Shown here: in pieces, positions 7,996 to 16,083 of the stretch
Position numbering within the stretch: position 1 is the first letter of the stretch
Layout: each line of letters starts with the position of its first letter
Assembly: GCA_020718225.1 (NCBI GenBank)
Contig: DYSO01000013.1
Coordinates: 1 to 33,054 of the forward strand
DNA from: Draconibacterium orientale
GTDB lineage: Bacteria > Bacteroidota > Bacteroidia > Bacteroidales > FEN-979
DNA length: 33,054 nucleotides
Direction of reading: 5' to 3'
Position numbers and translations under genes: made by a program
Notes under the pieces: generated by a model
What the model was told of the DNA's origin: nothing
Database searches by the model: none
The model's input: the letters and a program-made list of their open reading frames with translations, nothing else

Positions 7996-9530
7996 TGGTT
8001 GCACGCTGTAACGGAAAAAATGCGCCCCTGATCAGACTGATACTGATAACGGGCGCATTTTTTTTATCTGTATCCTTTGTCAGCGCCCAGTATGTTTTTA
8101 ACGATCGTTGCAGAGAAGCCTATCGCAATATTTTTTCTCTCAGGTTTCAGGAAGCTGAAAGCATATTGGAAATCGAAAGAAAATTAAACCCGTCCAATCT
8201 CCTTCCGGTCTATCTGGAAAATTACATCGATTTTTTAACCCTTTATATCGGAGAGGAACGTCGTGTATTGAACCAGCTTGTGCCCAATAAATCCATCAGG
8301 ATCAGACAGTTGGAAAAGGGGCTAAAAGACTCTCCCTATTCCGGTTACTGTCTGGCCGAAATCTATCTCCAATGGGCATTCATTCGGATGAAATTTGGGG
8401 ATTTCACCCTGGCTGCCCTCGATATCCGCAATGCCCACCGTCTGTTTACCGAAAATGATACCCGTTTCCCCGGGTTTCTGCCAAATAAAACAGGGCTGGG
8501 TATCATTCATATCATTATGGGACTGGTACCCGAAAATTATCATTGGATCAAAGATATATTGGGGATGAAAGGGACGGTTTCTCAGGGTTTGGCTGAGCTT
8601 CGCCTGGTAGGGACCTATTCCGGCCAGGATCCATCTTTTCTTCTTCTGAGGCCGGAAGCTTCATTTTATCTGGCTTTGATGGCCGCAAATCTTCACAGAA
8701 GCAAACCGGAAACCCTTTTACTGCTCAACAGACTTAATGACCAGGCAAAGGCAGAACAACTCGAATTAAGCCCACTGATAATTTTTGCCCGTTCCAATAT
8801 TCTGTTGAAATATGGTTTTACGGATGAGGCTTTGAAAATATTGCAGAAACGTTCGTTTCGTACACATGACTATCCTTTTTATTACCTGGACTATCTGGAA
8901 GGTTTGGCCCGTTTGAACCAACTCGATTTGGGGGCATCCAGATTATTTCACCAATATATTGGAAATTTTCATGGACAAAATTATCTTCTTGCAGCCCGTC
9001 AGAAGATTGCCTGGATTTCACTGATCAAAGGCGATACCGCTGGATACAAGCATCAGATGGGATTGATCAAAACCGGTGGGGCGCTTTTAGTGGATGAAGA
9101 TAAACAGGCTTTACATGAAGCAAAAGCAGGGATCATACCCGGGGTGTCCCTTTTACGCGCACGTTTGCTGTTTGATGGGGGTTATTACAGCCAGGCTATT
9201 AAAGAATTAACCGATAAACCTGTGAAAAGTTATATTCATACCCGCCGCGACTTTCTCGAATATACATACCGGTTGGGAAGGATATACCATGAATTGGGAG
9301 ATTACAGCAAGGCGGTCGATGCTTATAAACAGACCATTCAGAGAGGGAAAAATGAACCTTTTTATTTCAGTTGTTCTGCTGCATTGCAGCTTGGGCTCAT
9401 GTATGAAAGTCAAGGTCATTTGGCGCAGGCCGACAGCGCTTTTCGGGTTTGTTTATCCATTGATACCCCGGAATACAAAACCAGCCTCAGCCAGAAGGCC
9501 AAAGCTGGTTTGAACAGGCTCAAAAAATAA
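7995..9530 (+). CDS. Secreted or periplasmic tetratricopeptide-repeat protein
   Basis: The 511-residue product has a signal peptide (hydrophobic core about 13-28, probable cleavage after VSA-31). Helical TPR-like repeats follow across most of the length. The clearest are near the C-terminus: YRLGRIYHELGDYSKAVDAY and LQLGLMYESQGHLAQADSAF. TPR proteins are protein-protein interaction scaffolds; the partner is unknown. The ATG at 7995 shares its A with the preceding TGA, implying translational coupling; a TTG one codon earlier is also possible. Codons 7-23 form a strong terminator-like hairpin (separate entry), which may make this gene's expression lower than or conditional on that of the genes before it. 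It converges with the FadL-like gene, leaving 4 bp. Confidence 0.88.
   Translation: MVARCNGKNAPLIRLILITGAFFLSVSFVSAQYVFNDRCREAYRNIFSLRFQEAESILEIERKLNPSNLLPVYLENYIDFLTLYIGEERRVLNQLVPNKSIRIRQLEKGLKDSPYSGYCLAEIYLQWAFIRMKFGDFTLAALDIRNAHRLFTENDTRFPGFLPNKTGLGIIHIIMGLVPENYHWIKDILGMKGTVSQGLAELRLVGTYSGQDPSFLLLRPEASFYLALMAANLHRSKPETLLLLNRLNDQAKAEQLELSPLIIFARSNILLKYGFTDEALKILQKRSFRTHDYPFYYLDYLEGLARLNQLDLGASRLFHQYIGNFHGQNYLLAARQKIAWISLIKGDTAGYKHQMGLIKTGGALLVDEDKQALHEAKAGIIPGVSLLRARLLFDGGYYSQAIKELTDKPVKSYIHTRRDFLEYTYRLGRIYHELGDYSKAVDAYKQTIQRGKNEPFYFSCSAALQLGLMYESQGHLAQADSAFRVCLSIDTPEYKTSLSQKAKAGLNRLKK
8015..8065 (+). terminator. Intrinsic-terminator-like hairpin inside the TPR gene's signal-peptide codons
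   Basis: AAAAAATGCGCCC at 8015-8027 is perfectly complementary to GGGCGCATTTTTT at 8051-8063, and the run of T continues to 8065 (eight T in total). The stem is 13 bp with six G:C pairs and the loop is 23 nt. The loop itself holds CTGAT three times (8028, 8037, 8043) and the palindrome CTGATCAG. It starts 19 nt after the zinc-ribbon stop codon but lies within the coding sequence of the next gene. It could act as an internal terminator, attenuator or mRNA-stability element. Confidence 0.6.
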
Positions 9531-9534
9531 CAAC

Positions 9535-10998
9535 TCAGAATCTAAAACCAAGCGTGGTTAAAACGGTGTGTGTATAATTGTTAATATGGGTGGGGTTCAC
9601 CATATCGGCGTCGTATAAATAGTAATCCTGGGCCATTTTTGACCACACATAAGTCACATCTGCAAAAAAGTGGCGCGACCTGTAACCGAATCCACCGGAT
9701 GCCTGGAACCGTTCACTGTTGTTGCTTCCCGTTACGTATGGGTTGCTGAAATAGGCAAAGCCGCCCCGAAACCTGAAATTCGATAAGCGCCATTCTGTTC
9801 CGAGTCGCAGGTTTCCCCAAGATTGGTAGGTTGATTTGATCGCATTATTTACATCGGTATAGCTGTCAAACTGTGAATTAAAACGCGACTGTGAATAATC
9901 AACATACTCATAATCAGCGCTAAAAAGGCCAGCGGATCCAATGATGAAGGCCACGCTGCCCATGGCCCGAAATGGGGTTGTTAAACGGTAATCGTAGTTG
10001 CCAATGGGAGAATAAGCAGTAGCATTCCATTGTGTAACGGTAAAATTGGATTGCATGCTGCTGAACCATTCGTCGTGCATGCTGGGAAACCATGTCGGGG
10101 TATGTATGGCCGCACCTATCCTCACCCAGGAAGCGGGTTTGTATATCAACCCGAATTTAACATTCATACCGGTGCCCTGGGTTTGCAGGTTGTACCTGTA
10201 ATTAAGGGAAATAAAATTTGGGATGGTATCTTGTGTCCGTACCTCCTGGTAGCTGCTGGTTTCATAATAGCGTATTGTAGGAACGCCAAAGGTTAGCCCG
10301 AAATACAGTTGATCATTAAAATTCCCTCCCATGGAAAGTTCCAGTTCATTCATGGAGCCGGAGGTGGAAATGGTTTTACTTTGTGAAACGCCGCCATATT
10401 TTGCATCGCAATAATACTGTTGCGGGGCGCTGTCGAAGGCAACAAGATTGGTTGCATAAGCCAAGCCGATGTCAAAAGGATAATCGTCCCGAACATACTC
10501 AGGGGGGACACCTTTGGTATTAAGTTCATCAACATAGCTTTGCATCATGGAATTCCGGGTATTGATACCGGAAATGAACACCTGGTTATTGAAGTCGTTT
10601 TGCCGGTTAAATCCGAAACCTATGTTAAAAGCTTTAAATTTCCCCTGATTTCCTCTGCCGGACGGGTTAACATTAATGATAAAACCAAAATTGCCCAAGC
10701 CAAAATTCACCTCGTCGGCCGATGTGTTGGTACCGTTGTAGGTGGCAGTTGAATGGGTGATGATGGGTGCAAAGGTAAAGGTCATTTCCGATGCCTTATA
10801 TAGGCCGATTCCTGCCGGATTGGTGCCAAGTGTTGAAAAATCAGCGCCAACTGCCCCAAAGGCGCCACTCAATCCATTAAAGCGGGCAGTCCCGTTATAA
10901 TATACTCTTGAGTAACGGAGGGCATCTTCGGCGGTTTGACCGAGGGTGGAAGACACTGCCAGCCAGATCGATGATAATATGATGATTGTTTTTTTCAT
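9535..10998 (-). CDS. FadL/OmpP1-family outer-membrane porin (often annotated hemin receptor in Bacteroidota)
   Basis: The 487-residue product has a signal peptide (MKKTIIILSSIWLAVSSTLGQ). Next is the typical Bacteroidota FadL-like opening: ALRYSRVYYNGTARFNGLSG (about 26-45), with GAFGAVGADFSTLGTNPAGIGLYK right after it. Many alternating amphipathic strands follow, and the last one ends in LGFRF with terminal Phe, the barrel-insertion signal. FadL-type proteins carry hydrophobic compounds across the outer membrane; the substrate cannot be read from the sequence. The gene lies 41 bp after the lipoprotein gene on the same strand and may be co-transcribed with it. It converges with the TPR gene. 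Confidence 0.88.
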   Translation of the reverse strand: MKKTIIILSSIWLAVSSTLGQTAEDALRYSRVYYNGTARFNGLSGAFGAVGADFSTLGTNPAGIGLYKASEMTFTFAPIITHSTATYNGTNTSADEVNFGLGNFGFIINVNPSGRGNQGKFKAFNIGFGFNRQNDFNNQVFISGINTRNSMMQSYVDELNTKGVPPEYVRDDYPFDIGLAYATNLVAFDSAPQQYYCDAKYGGVSQSKTISTSGSMNELELSMGGNFNDQLYFGLTFGVPTIRYYETSSYQEVRTQDTIPNFISLNYRYNLQTQGTGMNVKFGLIYKPASWVRIGAAIHTPTWFPSMHDEWFSSMQSNFTVTQWNATAYSPIGNYDYRLTTPFRAMGSVAFIIGSAGLFSADYEYVDYSQSRFNSQFDSYTDVNNAIKSTYQSWGNLRLGTEWRLSNFRFRGGFAYFSNPYVTGSNNSERFQASGGFGYRSRHFFADVTYVWSKMAQDYYLYDADMVNPTHINNYTHTVLTTLGFRF

Positions 10999-11039
10999 GG
11001 ATCAATAGTTTTTAGTTGGTTCCCTGAATCTGCTGAGGG

Positions 11040-12443
11040 TTATCTGCGCCGTCCGCCACTTCCGCCGGTGGAACCCCCTGAAGACCCTGACCGTGAAGGG
11101 GCAGAATAACTTCCGCCACTGTTACCAGAGCGGGATGGCGCTGAATAGGAACCGCTACTGCCCGAGCGTGCCGGAGCGCTGTAATTTGATCCTGAACGGA
11201 CAGGCGTTGATGAACCCGGGGAATAGGATCCGGACGGAGTTGAATAACTTCGTTTGTTGTTGTTTGTAGGAATGGTGCGGCTTTTGTTCCCGGTTGTTGT
11301 AGGAGTGGTATTGGTTTTTTGTCCAATTGTGGAAGGGGTAGTGCGGGCAGCGCCTGCATTATTGGTTCGTGGGCTGATATATTCCTGACTGGATTTGGGT
11401 TGGCGGTAAACCGGGGAAGAGTAACTTTGTGTTGATCCTGAGCGTTTTGTGACATTCTCACTTCCGGGACGAATATAGCGGGGAGCGGTTTGCTGGCTGC
11501 GGGTTTGAATTTGTTTTTTATTGTCAGATTTTGGATAGGGCGCCTGGTTGGCGCTGCCGGAACGGGAGTAACGGTACTCCTTCTGATTGGCGGGAACACT
11601 TCGGGTGGCTGTTTGATTGGTACTTCTGGCAGCAGTTTGCCCAGTTTCCCTGATGGCCGTTTGGTCCGTATTCCTGTTGGTCATTTGTTCTGTACTTCTG
11701 GTCTGTAATGCCGGATCAGTTATTCTTGAATTGACTGGTGGAGTACTGACCCTTTGGTTCAGGTTGATGGGCCCGGCAATGTTCTGGGATGAACTCCGGT
11801 CATTTCTTATGCCGCTGATCCCATCATAAGCTGTCAGGTTGTTTCTTGGCCCATAAAAGGTATTGGTCGGATAATATGGATAGTAACCCTCATAATACCA
11901 TGGATTATAACAACAGCAGCATCCATAGGGATAATACCAGGGATTATACCAGCTATAATAGGGGTAACCCCATCCCCATCCCCAATCAAAGCCCCATCCA
12001 TAATAGGGATAACCCCATCCAAATCCGTAGGAATAGGATGGCCCGTAATAACCGCCATAACCAGCGCCAACCCCAAAATAGACATTGACATCGGGATTTG
12101 TGCTCTCTGTAGTGACATCATTGGTCCCGCCAGAATGGGATTCGTCGAAATACCCTTTGGTGGTATCTGAACTTGAAAACCGGCTGATACGGGAAGAATA
12201 GGAATAGTCATTGTAATCATCAGCGAAAGTGGAACTACTCGATTTAGCCCAGGTTGCACTATCGGGGGCTGTGATAACCTGTTCTCCGGAATAAGATGCT
12301 TGTGTACTGTATTGAGTGGCTTTTGCCGGGCTTGAAGATGAGGCATAAACATCATCGTTATCAAGGGATGATGTTAATTTTTGTGTCGTACAGGCACTTA
12401 TGGCCACACTGAGGATAACGACACTGAGGATTGACTTTTTCAT
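11040..12443 (-). CDS. Low-complexity lipoprotein rich in Gly/Tyr/Trp and Ser/Arg, with a CCCC cluster
   Basis: The 467-residue product has a lipoprotein signal with lipobox ISAC (Cys18), so it is probably anchored in the outer membrane. Residues 19-118 are Ser/Thr/Asp-rich. Residues 120-200 are extremely rich in Gly, Tyr, Trp and Pro and contain four consecutive cysteines at 175-178 (codons 11910-11921). Residues 210-400 are Ser/Thr/Gln/Arg/Asn-rich and look disordered. The tail repeats a motif like GSYSAPSRSG at least three times and ends GGRRR. No enzyme domain is visible. The composition suggests a disordered, perhaps aggregating or surface-matrix protein. Other reading frames stay open here only because of the biased composition. 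I do not recognise a named family, though aromatic-rich lipoproteins of this sort occur in Bacteroidota. Confidence 0.8.
   Translation of the reverse strand: MKKSILSVVILSVAISACTTQKLTSSLDNDDVYASSSSPAKATQYSTQASYSGEQVITAPDSATWAKSSSSTFADDYNDYSYSSRISRFSSSDTTKGYFDESHSGGTNDVTTESTNPDVNVYFGVGAGYGGYYGPSYSYGFGWGYPYYGWGFDWGWGWGYPYYSWYNPWYYPYGCCCCYNPWYYEGYYPYYPTNTFYGPRNNLTAYDGISGIRNDRSSSQNIAGPINLNQRVSTPPVNSRITDPALQTRSTEQMTNRNTDQTAIRETGQTAARSTNQTATRSVPANQKEYRYSRSGSANQAPYPKSDNKKQIQTRSQQTAPRYIRPGSENVTKRSGSTQSYSSPVYRQPKSSQEYISPRTNNAGAARTTPSTIGQKTNTTPTTTGNKSRTIPTNNNKRSYSTPSGSYSPGSSTPVRSGSNYSAPARSGSSGSYSAPSRSGNSGGSYSAPSRSGSSGGSTGGSGGRRR
11041..11250 (-). repeat. Degenerate tandem repeats encoding SYSAPSRSG-type units
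   Basis: The 3' end of the lipoprotein gene encodes successive variants of the unit SGSYSAPSRSG (YSPGSSTPVRSG, NYSAPARSG, SYSAPSRSG, SYSAPSRSG). The DNA units are similar but not identical, so they are old or under selection rather than a recent slippage product. Confidence 0.6.
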
Positions 12444-12499
12444 GGTACAAATCTTTAAAACCGTGAATCTCTTTTCTCTTTACGATCGGTATAATTTTG

Positions 12500-12507
12500 T
12501 ATTTTTG
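12500..12507 (+). promoter_or_regulatory. proS: -7 promoter element TATTTTTG of proS
   Basis: TATTTTTG at 12500-12507 fits TAnnTTTG exactly, and a second match, TAATTTTG, lies at 12492-12499. The ATG follows 50 nt later, a normal leader length. The elements sit between the inverted arms TACGAT (12481-12486) and ATCGTA (12510-12515), a possible operator. Confidence 0.5.
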
Positions 12508-12557
12508 CTATCGTAAAATGAGACGCATAATAACAAATTTCATACCAAACTTAAAAA

Positions 12558-14033
12558 ATGGCTAAAGATTTTTCAACCCGGGCAGAAAATTATTCTCAAT
12601 GGTATAACGATTTGGTTATCAAAGCCGATTTAGCTGAGAATTCAGCAGTGAGGGGCTGTATGGTTATTAAACCTTATGGTTATGCCATTTGGGAGCAAAT
12701 CCAATCGGTATTGGATAAAATGTTCAAGGCAACCGGTCATTCCAATGCTTATTTCCCGATTTTCATACCCAAATCTTTTTTTAGTAAAGAGGCGAGCCAT
12801 GTTGCGGGTTTTGCAAAGGAATGTGCGGTTGTAACCCATTATCGGTTAAAGAATTCACCAGATGGAAAAGGGATTATAGTGGATGAAGATGCCCGGCTCG
12901 AAGAGGAACTGATTGTGCGCCCGACTTCGGAAACCATTATTTGGGACACTTATAGGAATTGGATAAAATCGTACCGCGATCTTCCTGTTTTAGTTAACCA
13001 ATGGGCCAATGTTGTCCGTTGGGAAATGAGGACACGGCTTTTTCTGCGAACTACTGAATTCCTCTGGCAGGAGGGCCATACTGCGCATGCAAGTGAGGAG
13101 GAGGCGATCAGGGAAGCAGAAACCATGCTTCAGGTATATACTGACTTTGCTGAAAAATGGATGGCAATTCCGGTTTTACAAGGTACAAAATCTCCTTCCG
13201 AACGGTTTGCAGGAGCTATTGAAACCTATGCCATTGAAGCGTTGATGCAAGACGGGAAAGCTTTACAATCGGGTACTTCTCATTTTCTGGGACAAAATTT
13301 TGCCAGGGCATTTGACGTCAAATTTTTAAGTAAAGAGAACCAGCTTGATTATGTTTGGGCTACTTCCTGGGGGGTGTCAACCCGTTTGATGGGCGCTTTG
13401 ATCATGTCGCATTCAGACGATCATGGATTGGTACTCCCTCCCAGACTAGCACCGATTCAGGTAGTTATTGTGCCGGTTTTTAAAACCAGCGAACAGTTGG
13501 AACAAATATCCAGGGTTGTAGGCCCTGTTAAAAGCGCGCTGGAATCGAAAGGGATCACTATAAAGTATGATGACCGGGATACCCAGAAACCAGGTTGGAA
13601 ATTTGCCGAATATGAATTTAAAGGGGTCCCGGTCAGGCTCACTTTGGGCCCCCGCGATATTGAACAGGGAACTGTTGAAATTGCCCGCCGGGATACCCTT
13701 GAGAAGGAAGTTTTTCAGATAAAAGATATTGAAAACAAGGTTGTTCATCTTCTTGACCTGATCCAGCAGAATTTATACGACCGGGCCCTTTCATTCAGGG
13801 AAAATAACACCTTTCGGGTTGATACCTGGGCTGAATTTAAAGAGATCCTTGATGGTACCGGAGGGTTTATCTCTGCCCATTGGGATGGCACCGCTGAAAC
13901 CGAAGAAAAAATCAAAGAAGAGACCAAGGCGACAATCCGTGTTATCCCGCTAAATAACCCAAAGGAAGAGGGCAGATGTGTCTATTCCGGGAAGCCTTCC
14001 CATCAAAGGGTTATTTTTGCCCGGGCGTATTGA
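12558..14033 (+). CDS. proS: Prolyl-tRNA synthetase, archaeal/eukaryotic type
   Basis: The 491-residue class II enzyme charges tRNA-Pro with proline. The layout is that of the short archaeal/eukaryotic (type 3) enzyme, without the bacterial editing insertion between motifs 2 and 3. Motifs include [12 protein letters not shown] (121-132), then [25 protein letters not shown] (motif 2, about 153-177) and [18 protein letters not shown]. The anticodon-binding domain starts around [12 protein letters not shown]. The C-terminal extension ends in a Tyr (VIFARAY), as is usual in this type. Only one cysteine ([10 protein letters not shown]) remains where archaeal members have a Cys4 zinc site, so zinc binding there is probably lost. 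This type is normal in Bacteroidota. It is a single gene with its own promoter. Confidence 0.96.
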   Translation: MAKDFSTRAENYSQWYNDLVIKADLAENSAVRGCMVIKPYGYAIWEQIQSVLDKMFKATGHSNAYFPIFIPKSFFSKEASHVAGFAKECAVVTHYRLKNSPDGKGIIVDEDARLEEELIVRPTSETIIWDTYRNWIKSYRDLPVLVNQWANVVRWEMRTRLFLRTTEFLWQEGHTAHASEEEAIREAETMLQVYTDFAEKWMAIPVLQGTKSPSERFAGAIETYAIEALMQDGKALQSGTSHFLGQNFARAFDVKFLSKENQLDYVWATSWGVSTRLMGALIMSHSDDHGLVLPPRLAPIQVVIVPVFKTSEQLEQISRVVGPVKSALESKGITIKYDDRDTQKPGWKFAEYEFKGVPVRLTLGPRDIEQGTVEIARRDTLEKEVFQIKDIENKVVHLLDLIQQNLYDRALSFRENNTFRVDTWAEFKEILDGTGGFISAHWDGTAETEEKIKEETKATIRVIPLNNPKEEGRCVYSGKPSHQRVIFARAY

Positions 14034-14045
14034 GGATGTTTTTTT

Positions 14046-14807
14046 CTATTCAGCAGGAATGGGAAGGATCTGGTCGGAATTTTGCGGATTTTTAATAATC
14101 ACCTCCGGCGGAGGATTGGATTTATAATATATATTGCCGATAGAGCCGACCGTAGCGATGAGTTGATGTTTGGCTTGTACGTAACAATCGTTGGTTCCGT
14201 AATTTTTAATATAGGTATAACCGGTACGGAGGTCCCGGCAATCAAATAAACCATAGTCCCCGGCAAAGATGTTGCTCTCATCACAGATACCCTGTATCAG
14301 AAAATTGACGGTTCCCATGTGCTGAACAAATGTTACTTTCCTGCAGTTAACATACAGTGAAATGATTCCGCTTCCACCCCAGGTATGGATCTCTATGGTG
14401 TCGTTGTACAAAAGGTTGGTTGACCGAACATCCCCGGAGGATTTGTAAGCGATAAATAAAATATGTTTGTAATATGAAAATGAAACATAAACCACCGGAT
14501 TGGAATATTCACGTAACCAGTTGCATGAATTGTTGTTATGAATGACAAGGCTCGCCCCGGATACTTCGGCCGTAATTCCGGAAATGAGGTTTTTTCCAGC
14601 TTCAACGACCACCCTGTTACCTGTTTCCTGAGTCAGGATAAGGGTGACGTTATCATTTAAATAGATACTGTCAAAACTACTGACGGTCAGTGTATCCCTT
14701 GTAAGTTCTCCACTGCTGGTAAAGCAATTTTTACTTTTAGTGCAGGAAATCAGCCCTGATATTAAAAGGATCATCAGGGCAATACTTGTTCTTTCTTTGA
14801 TTCTCAT
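14046..14807 (-). CDS. Lipoprotein with GIN/DUF2807-like beta-helix domain
   Basis: The 253-residue product begins with a lipoprotein signal, MRIKERTSIALMILLISGLISC (Cys22 in lipobox LISC). The rest is repetitive beta-strand sequence. It opens with DTLTVSSFDSIYLNDNVTLILTQ, the typical entry into the 'auto-transporter adhesin head GIN' domain, and includes HTWGGSGIISLYVNC and YTYIKNYGTNDCYVQA. These domains form short beta-helices on envelope proteins; the function is unknown. The start at 14807 gives TGAAATG with the stop of the preceding barrel gene, so the two are surely one operon. Longer in-frame starts at 14879 or 14831 would overlap that gene and spoil the signal peptide. Confidence 0.85.
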   Translation of the reverse strand: MRIKERTSIALMILLISGLISCTKSKNCFTSSGELTRDTLTVSSFDSIYLNDNVTLILTQETGNRVVVEAGKNLISGITAEVSGASLVIHNNNSCNWLREYSNPVVYVSFSYYKHILFIAYKSSGDVRSTNLLYNDTIEIHTWGGSGIISLYVNCRKVTFVQHMGTVNFLIQGICDESNIFAGDYGLFDCRDLRTGYTYIKNYGTNDCYVQAKHQLIATVGSIGNIYYKSNPPPEVIIKNPQNSDQILPIPAE

Positions 14808-14808
14808 T

Positions 14809-16005
14809 TCAGCGAACAGTTTTTCGTCCATATAGTACAGTAAACCTGTAACCGAACCCCCATCCGATATATTCAGCACGGCCCCAAACCACCTTTAGCA
14901 TTACACTGGCAAAAACATGGTCAGATATATTATACTGGACAGCAAGTTTCTGATACCAGGGTGTAGCCGGTTTCATATAGTGCAGATAATAACCAAAGTT
15001 AAAAATAATTCCAAGTTTGCCCATGGTCAGATTATAAGCTGCATTGATACCGGGATTGAGAAATTTCAGGTTGGTTATGGTGGTGTCGGGATACCCGGTT
15101 TGGTCGATATAATAGAGTTCGTAAACCTTCCTTTGGGATGGGTCGTACGACAGGTCTAATCCAATGCCGAACTGGCTCTTTTTTGAGAGACGGACCAGGG
15201 TATTTTCATAGAAATGATATACGAGATAGTTTTCGCCGGTGACAGCTATCAGGTTTTTCCATCCGAGGGCCAATCCCAGATTAAAATCAAGGGGCCGCTG
15301 AAGTGTGGCCGAGTAGGGTTCGGTCGGAGCATAAAACCGGTCGGGAATATTTCTGTTTTCAGAGAAGGGCCTGTAGGCGATCCCTATGTTGGCCAGGGGT
15401 GCATTAATGCCGTTGTTGGGTAGTTTCAGCGATCCGTTTGAAAAATGCTGTAAACTGATCCCTGCAGATATTGAGAATGTCCGACTGATCCGGAACCGTG
15501 TTTCGATCATTAAATTGACCGCGGCATTGAAATGGGATCCTATTGCTAAGTTTTTGTAGTTTGTAAGCCTGTCGAACCGGTTTGTTAAATATCCAATTCC
15601 CAGGGCAAACCGAAACCCCAGGGTGAAAGTTTTGCTTTTTAGCAAGGGAAAGTTGATCAGGGGCATCAATGCGTAAGCCTCACCCAATTCCGGGTTGTTG
15701 CCCAAACCGCAGTAAAAAAAAGTTAATCCGATATTCGGATAGTTAAATGCCCTTTCCCATTTCTGCTTTCCAAAGGTAATTTTTTGAAGGCTGATCTCAT
15801 AGGCAGGAAAGTGCGCGCTGTATTGTTCCAATTCGAGATGATGGGGAAAAAGAAAACCATAATGGGCTTTCACTTCGATCATCAGGTTGGATGAAACAAG
15901 GGTATGTTGACGTTGTGAATTTACCTCCTTTGAAAAATGACAGAGCAGTAAAACAAGGAGGGTTAAACGAAAGTATAACAACAATGGGTAAACTTTTTCA
16001 GTCAA
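14809..16005 (-). CDS. PagL-like outer-membrane barrel (acyloxyacyl hydrolase / lipid A deacylase family)
   Basis: The 398-residue product resembles the Bacteroidota acyloxyacyl hydrolase/PagL family, outer-membrane barrels that remove the 3-O-acyl chain of lipid A. The key segment is LQHFSNGSLKLPNNGIN (185-201), with the His-x-Ser pair at His187 and Ser189. In Pseudomonas PagL a catalytic Glu follows the 'PNxGI' stretch; here that position is Asn201, so activity is uncertain. The C-terminal half (about 215-398) is a further barrel-like region, longer than minimal PagL. Start choice: the in-frame ATG at 16167 would run through the divergent mazG start, and the next Met lacks a signal peptide. 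TTG at 16005 gives MTEKVYPLLLYFRLTLLVLLL, a good signal peptide. It is coupled to the GIN lipoprotein gene downstream. Confidence 0.8.
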   Translation of the reverse strand: MTEKVYPLLLYFRLTLLVLLLCHFSKEVNSQRQHTLVSSNLMIEVKAHYGFLFPHHLELEQYSAHFPAYEISLQKITFGKQKWERAFNYPNIGLTFFYCGLGNNPELGEAYALMPLINFPLLKSKTFTLGFRFALGIGYLTNRFDRLTNYKNLAIGSHFNAAVNLMIETRFRISRTFSISAGISLQHFSNGSLKLPNNGINAPLANIGIAYRPFSENRNIPDRFYAPTEPYSATLQRPLDFNLGLALGWKNLIAVTGENYLVYHFYENTLVRLSKKSQFGIGLDLSYDPSQRKVYELYYIDQTGYPDTTITNLKFLNPGINAAYNLTMGKLGIIFNFGYYLHYMKPATPWYQKLAVQYNISDHVFASVMLKVVWGRAEYIGWGFGYRFTVLYGRKTVR

Positions 16006-16030
16006 GGATTGTAATCTATGGGTATGTCGA

Positions 16031-16038
16031 CAAAAATA
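16031..16038 (-). promoter_or_regulatory. -7 promoter element TATTTTTG of the PagL-like gene
   Basis: The minus strand reads TATTTTTG, an exact TAnnTTTG match, 25 nt before the proposed TTG start at 16005. This position supports that start over the ATG at 16167, which lies upstream of this promoter. Confidence 0.45.
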
Positions 16039-16060
16039 AACGGTATTACTCTGAAAATCG

Positions 16061-16068
16061 TATTTTTG
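16061..16068 (+). promoter_or_regulatory. mazG: -7 promoter element TATTTTTG of mazG
   Basis: TATTTTTG at 16061-16068 fits TAnnTTTG and lies 15 nt before the mazG ATG. It is back to back with the identical element on the other strand, 22 bp away, so a compact divergent promoter region serves both genes. Confidence 0.45.
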
Positions 16069-16083
16069 TGAAAAATAATCGGG

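Noticed and set aside
11012-12364. Several long overlapping frames in the lipoprotein region (for example 11012-11599 and 11834-12364)
   Set aside because: They are by-products of the biased, repetitive composition. Only the frame with the lipobox start makes a plausible protein.
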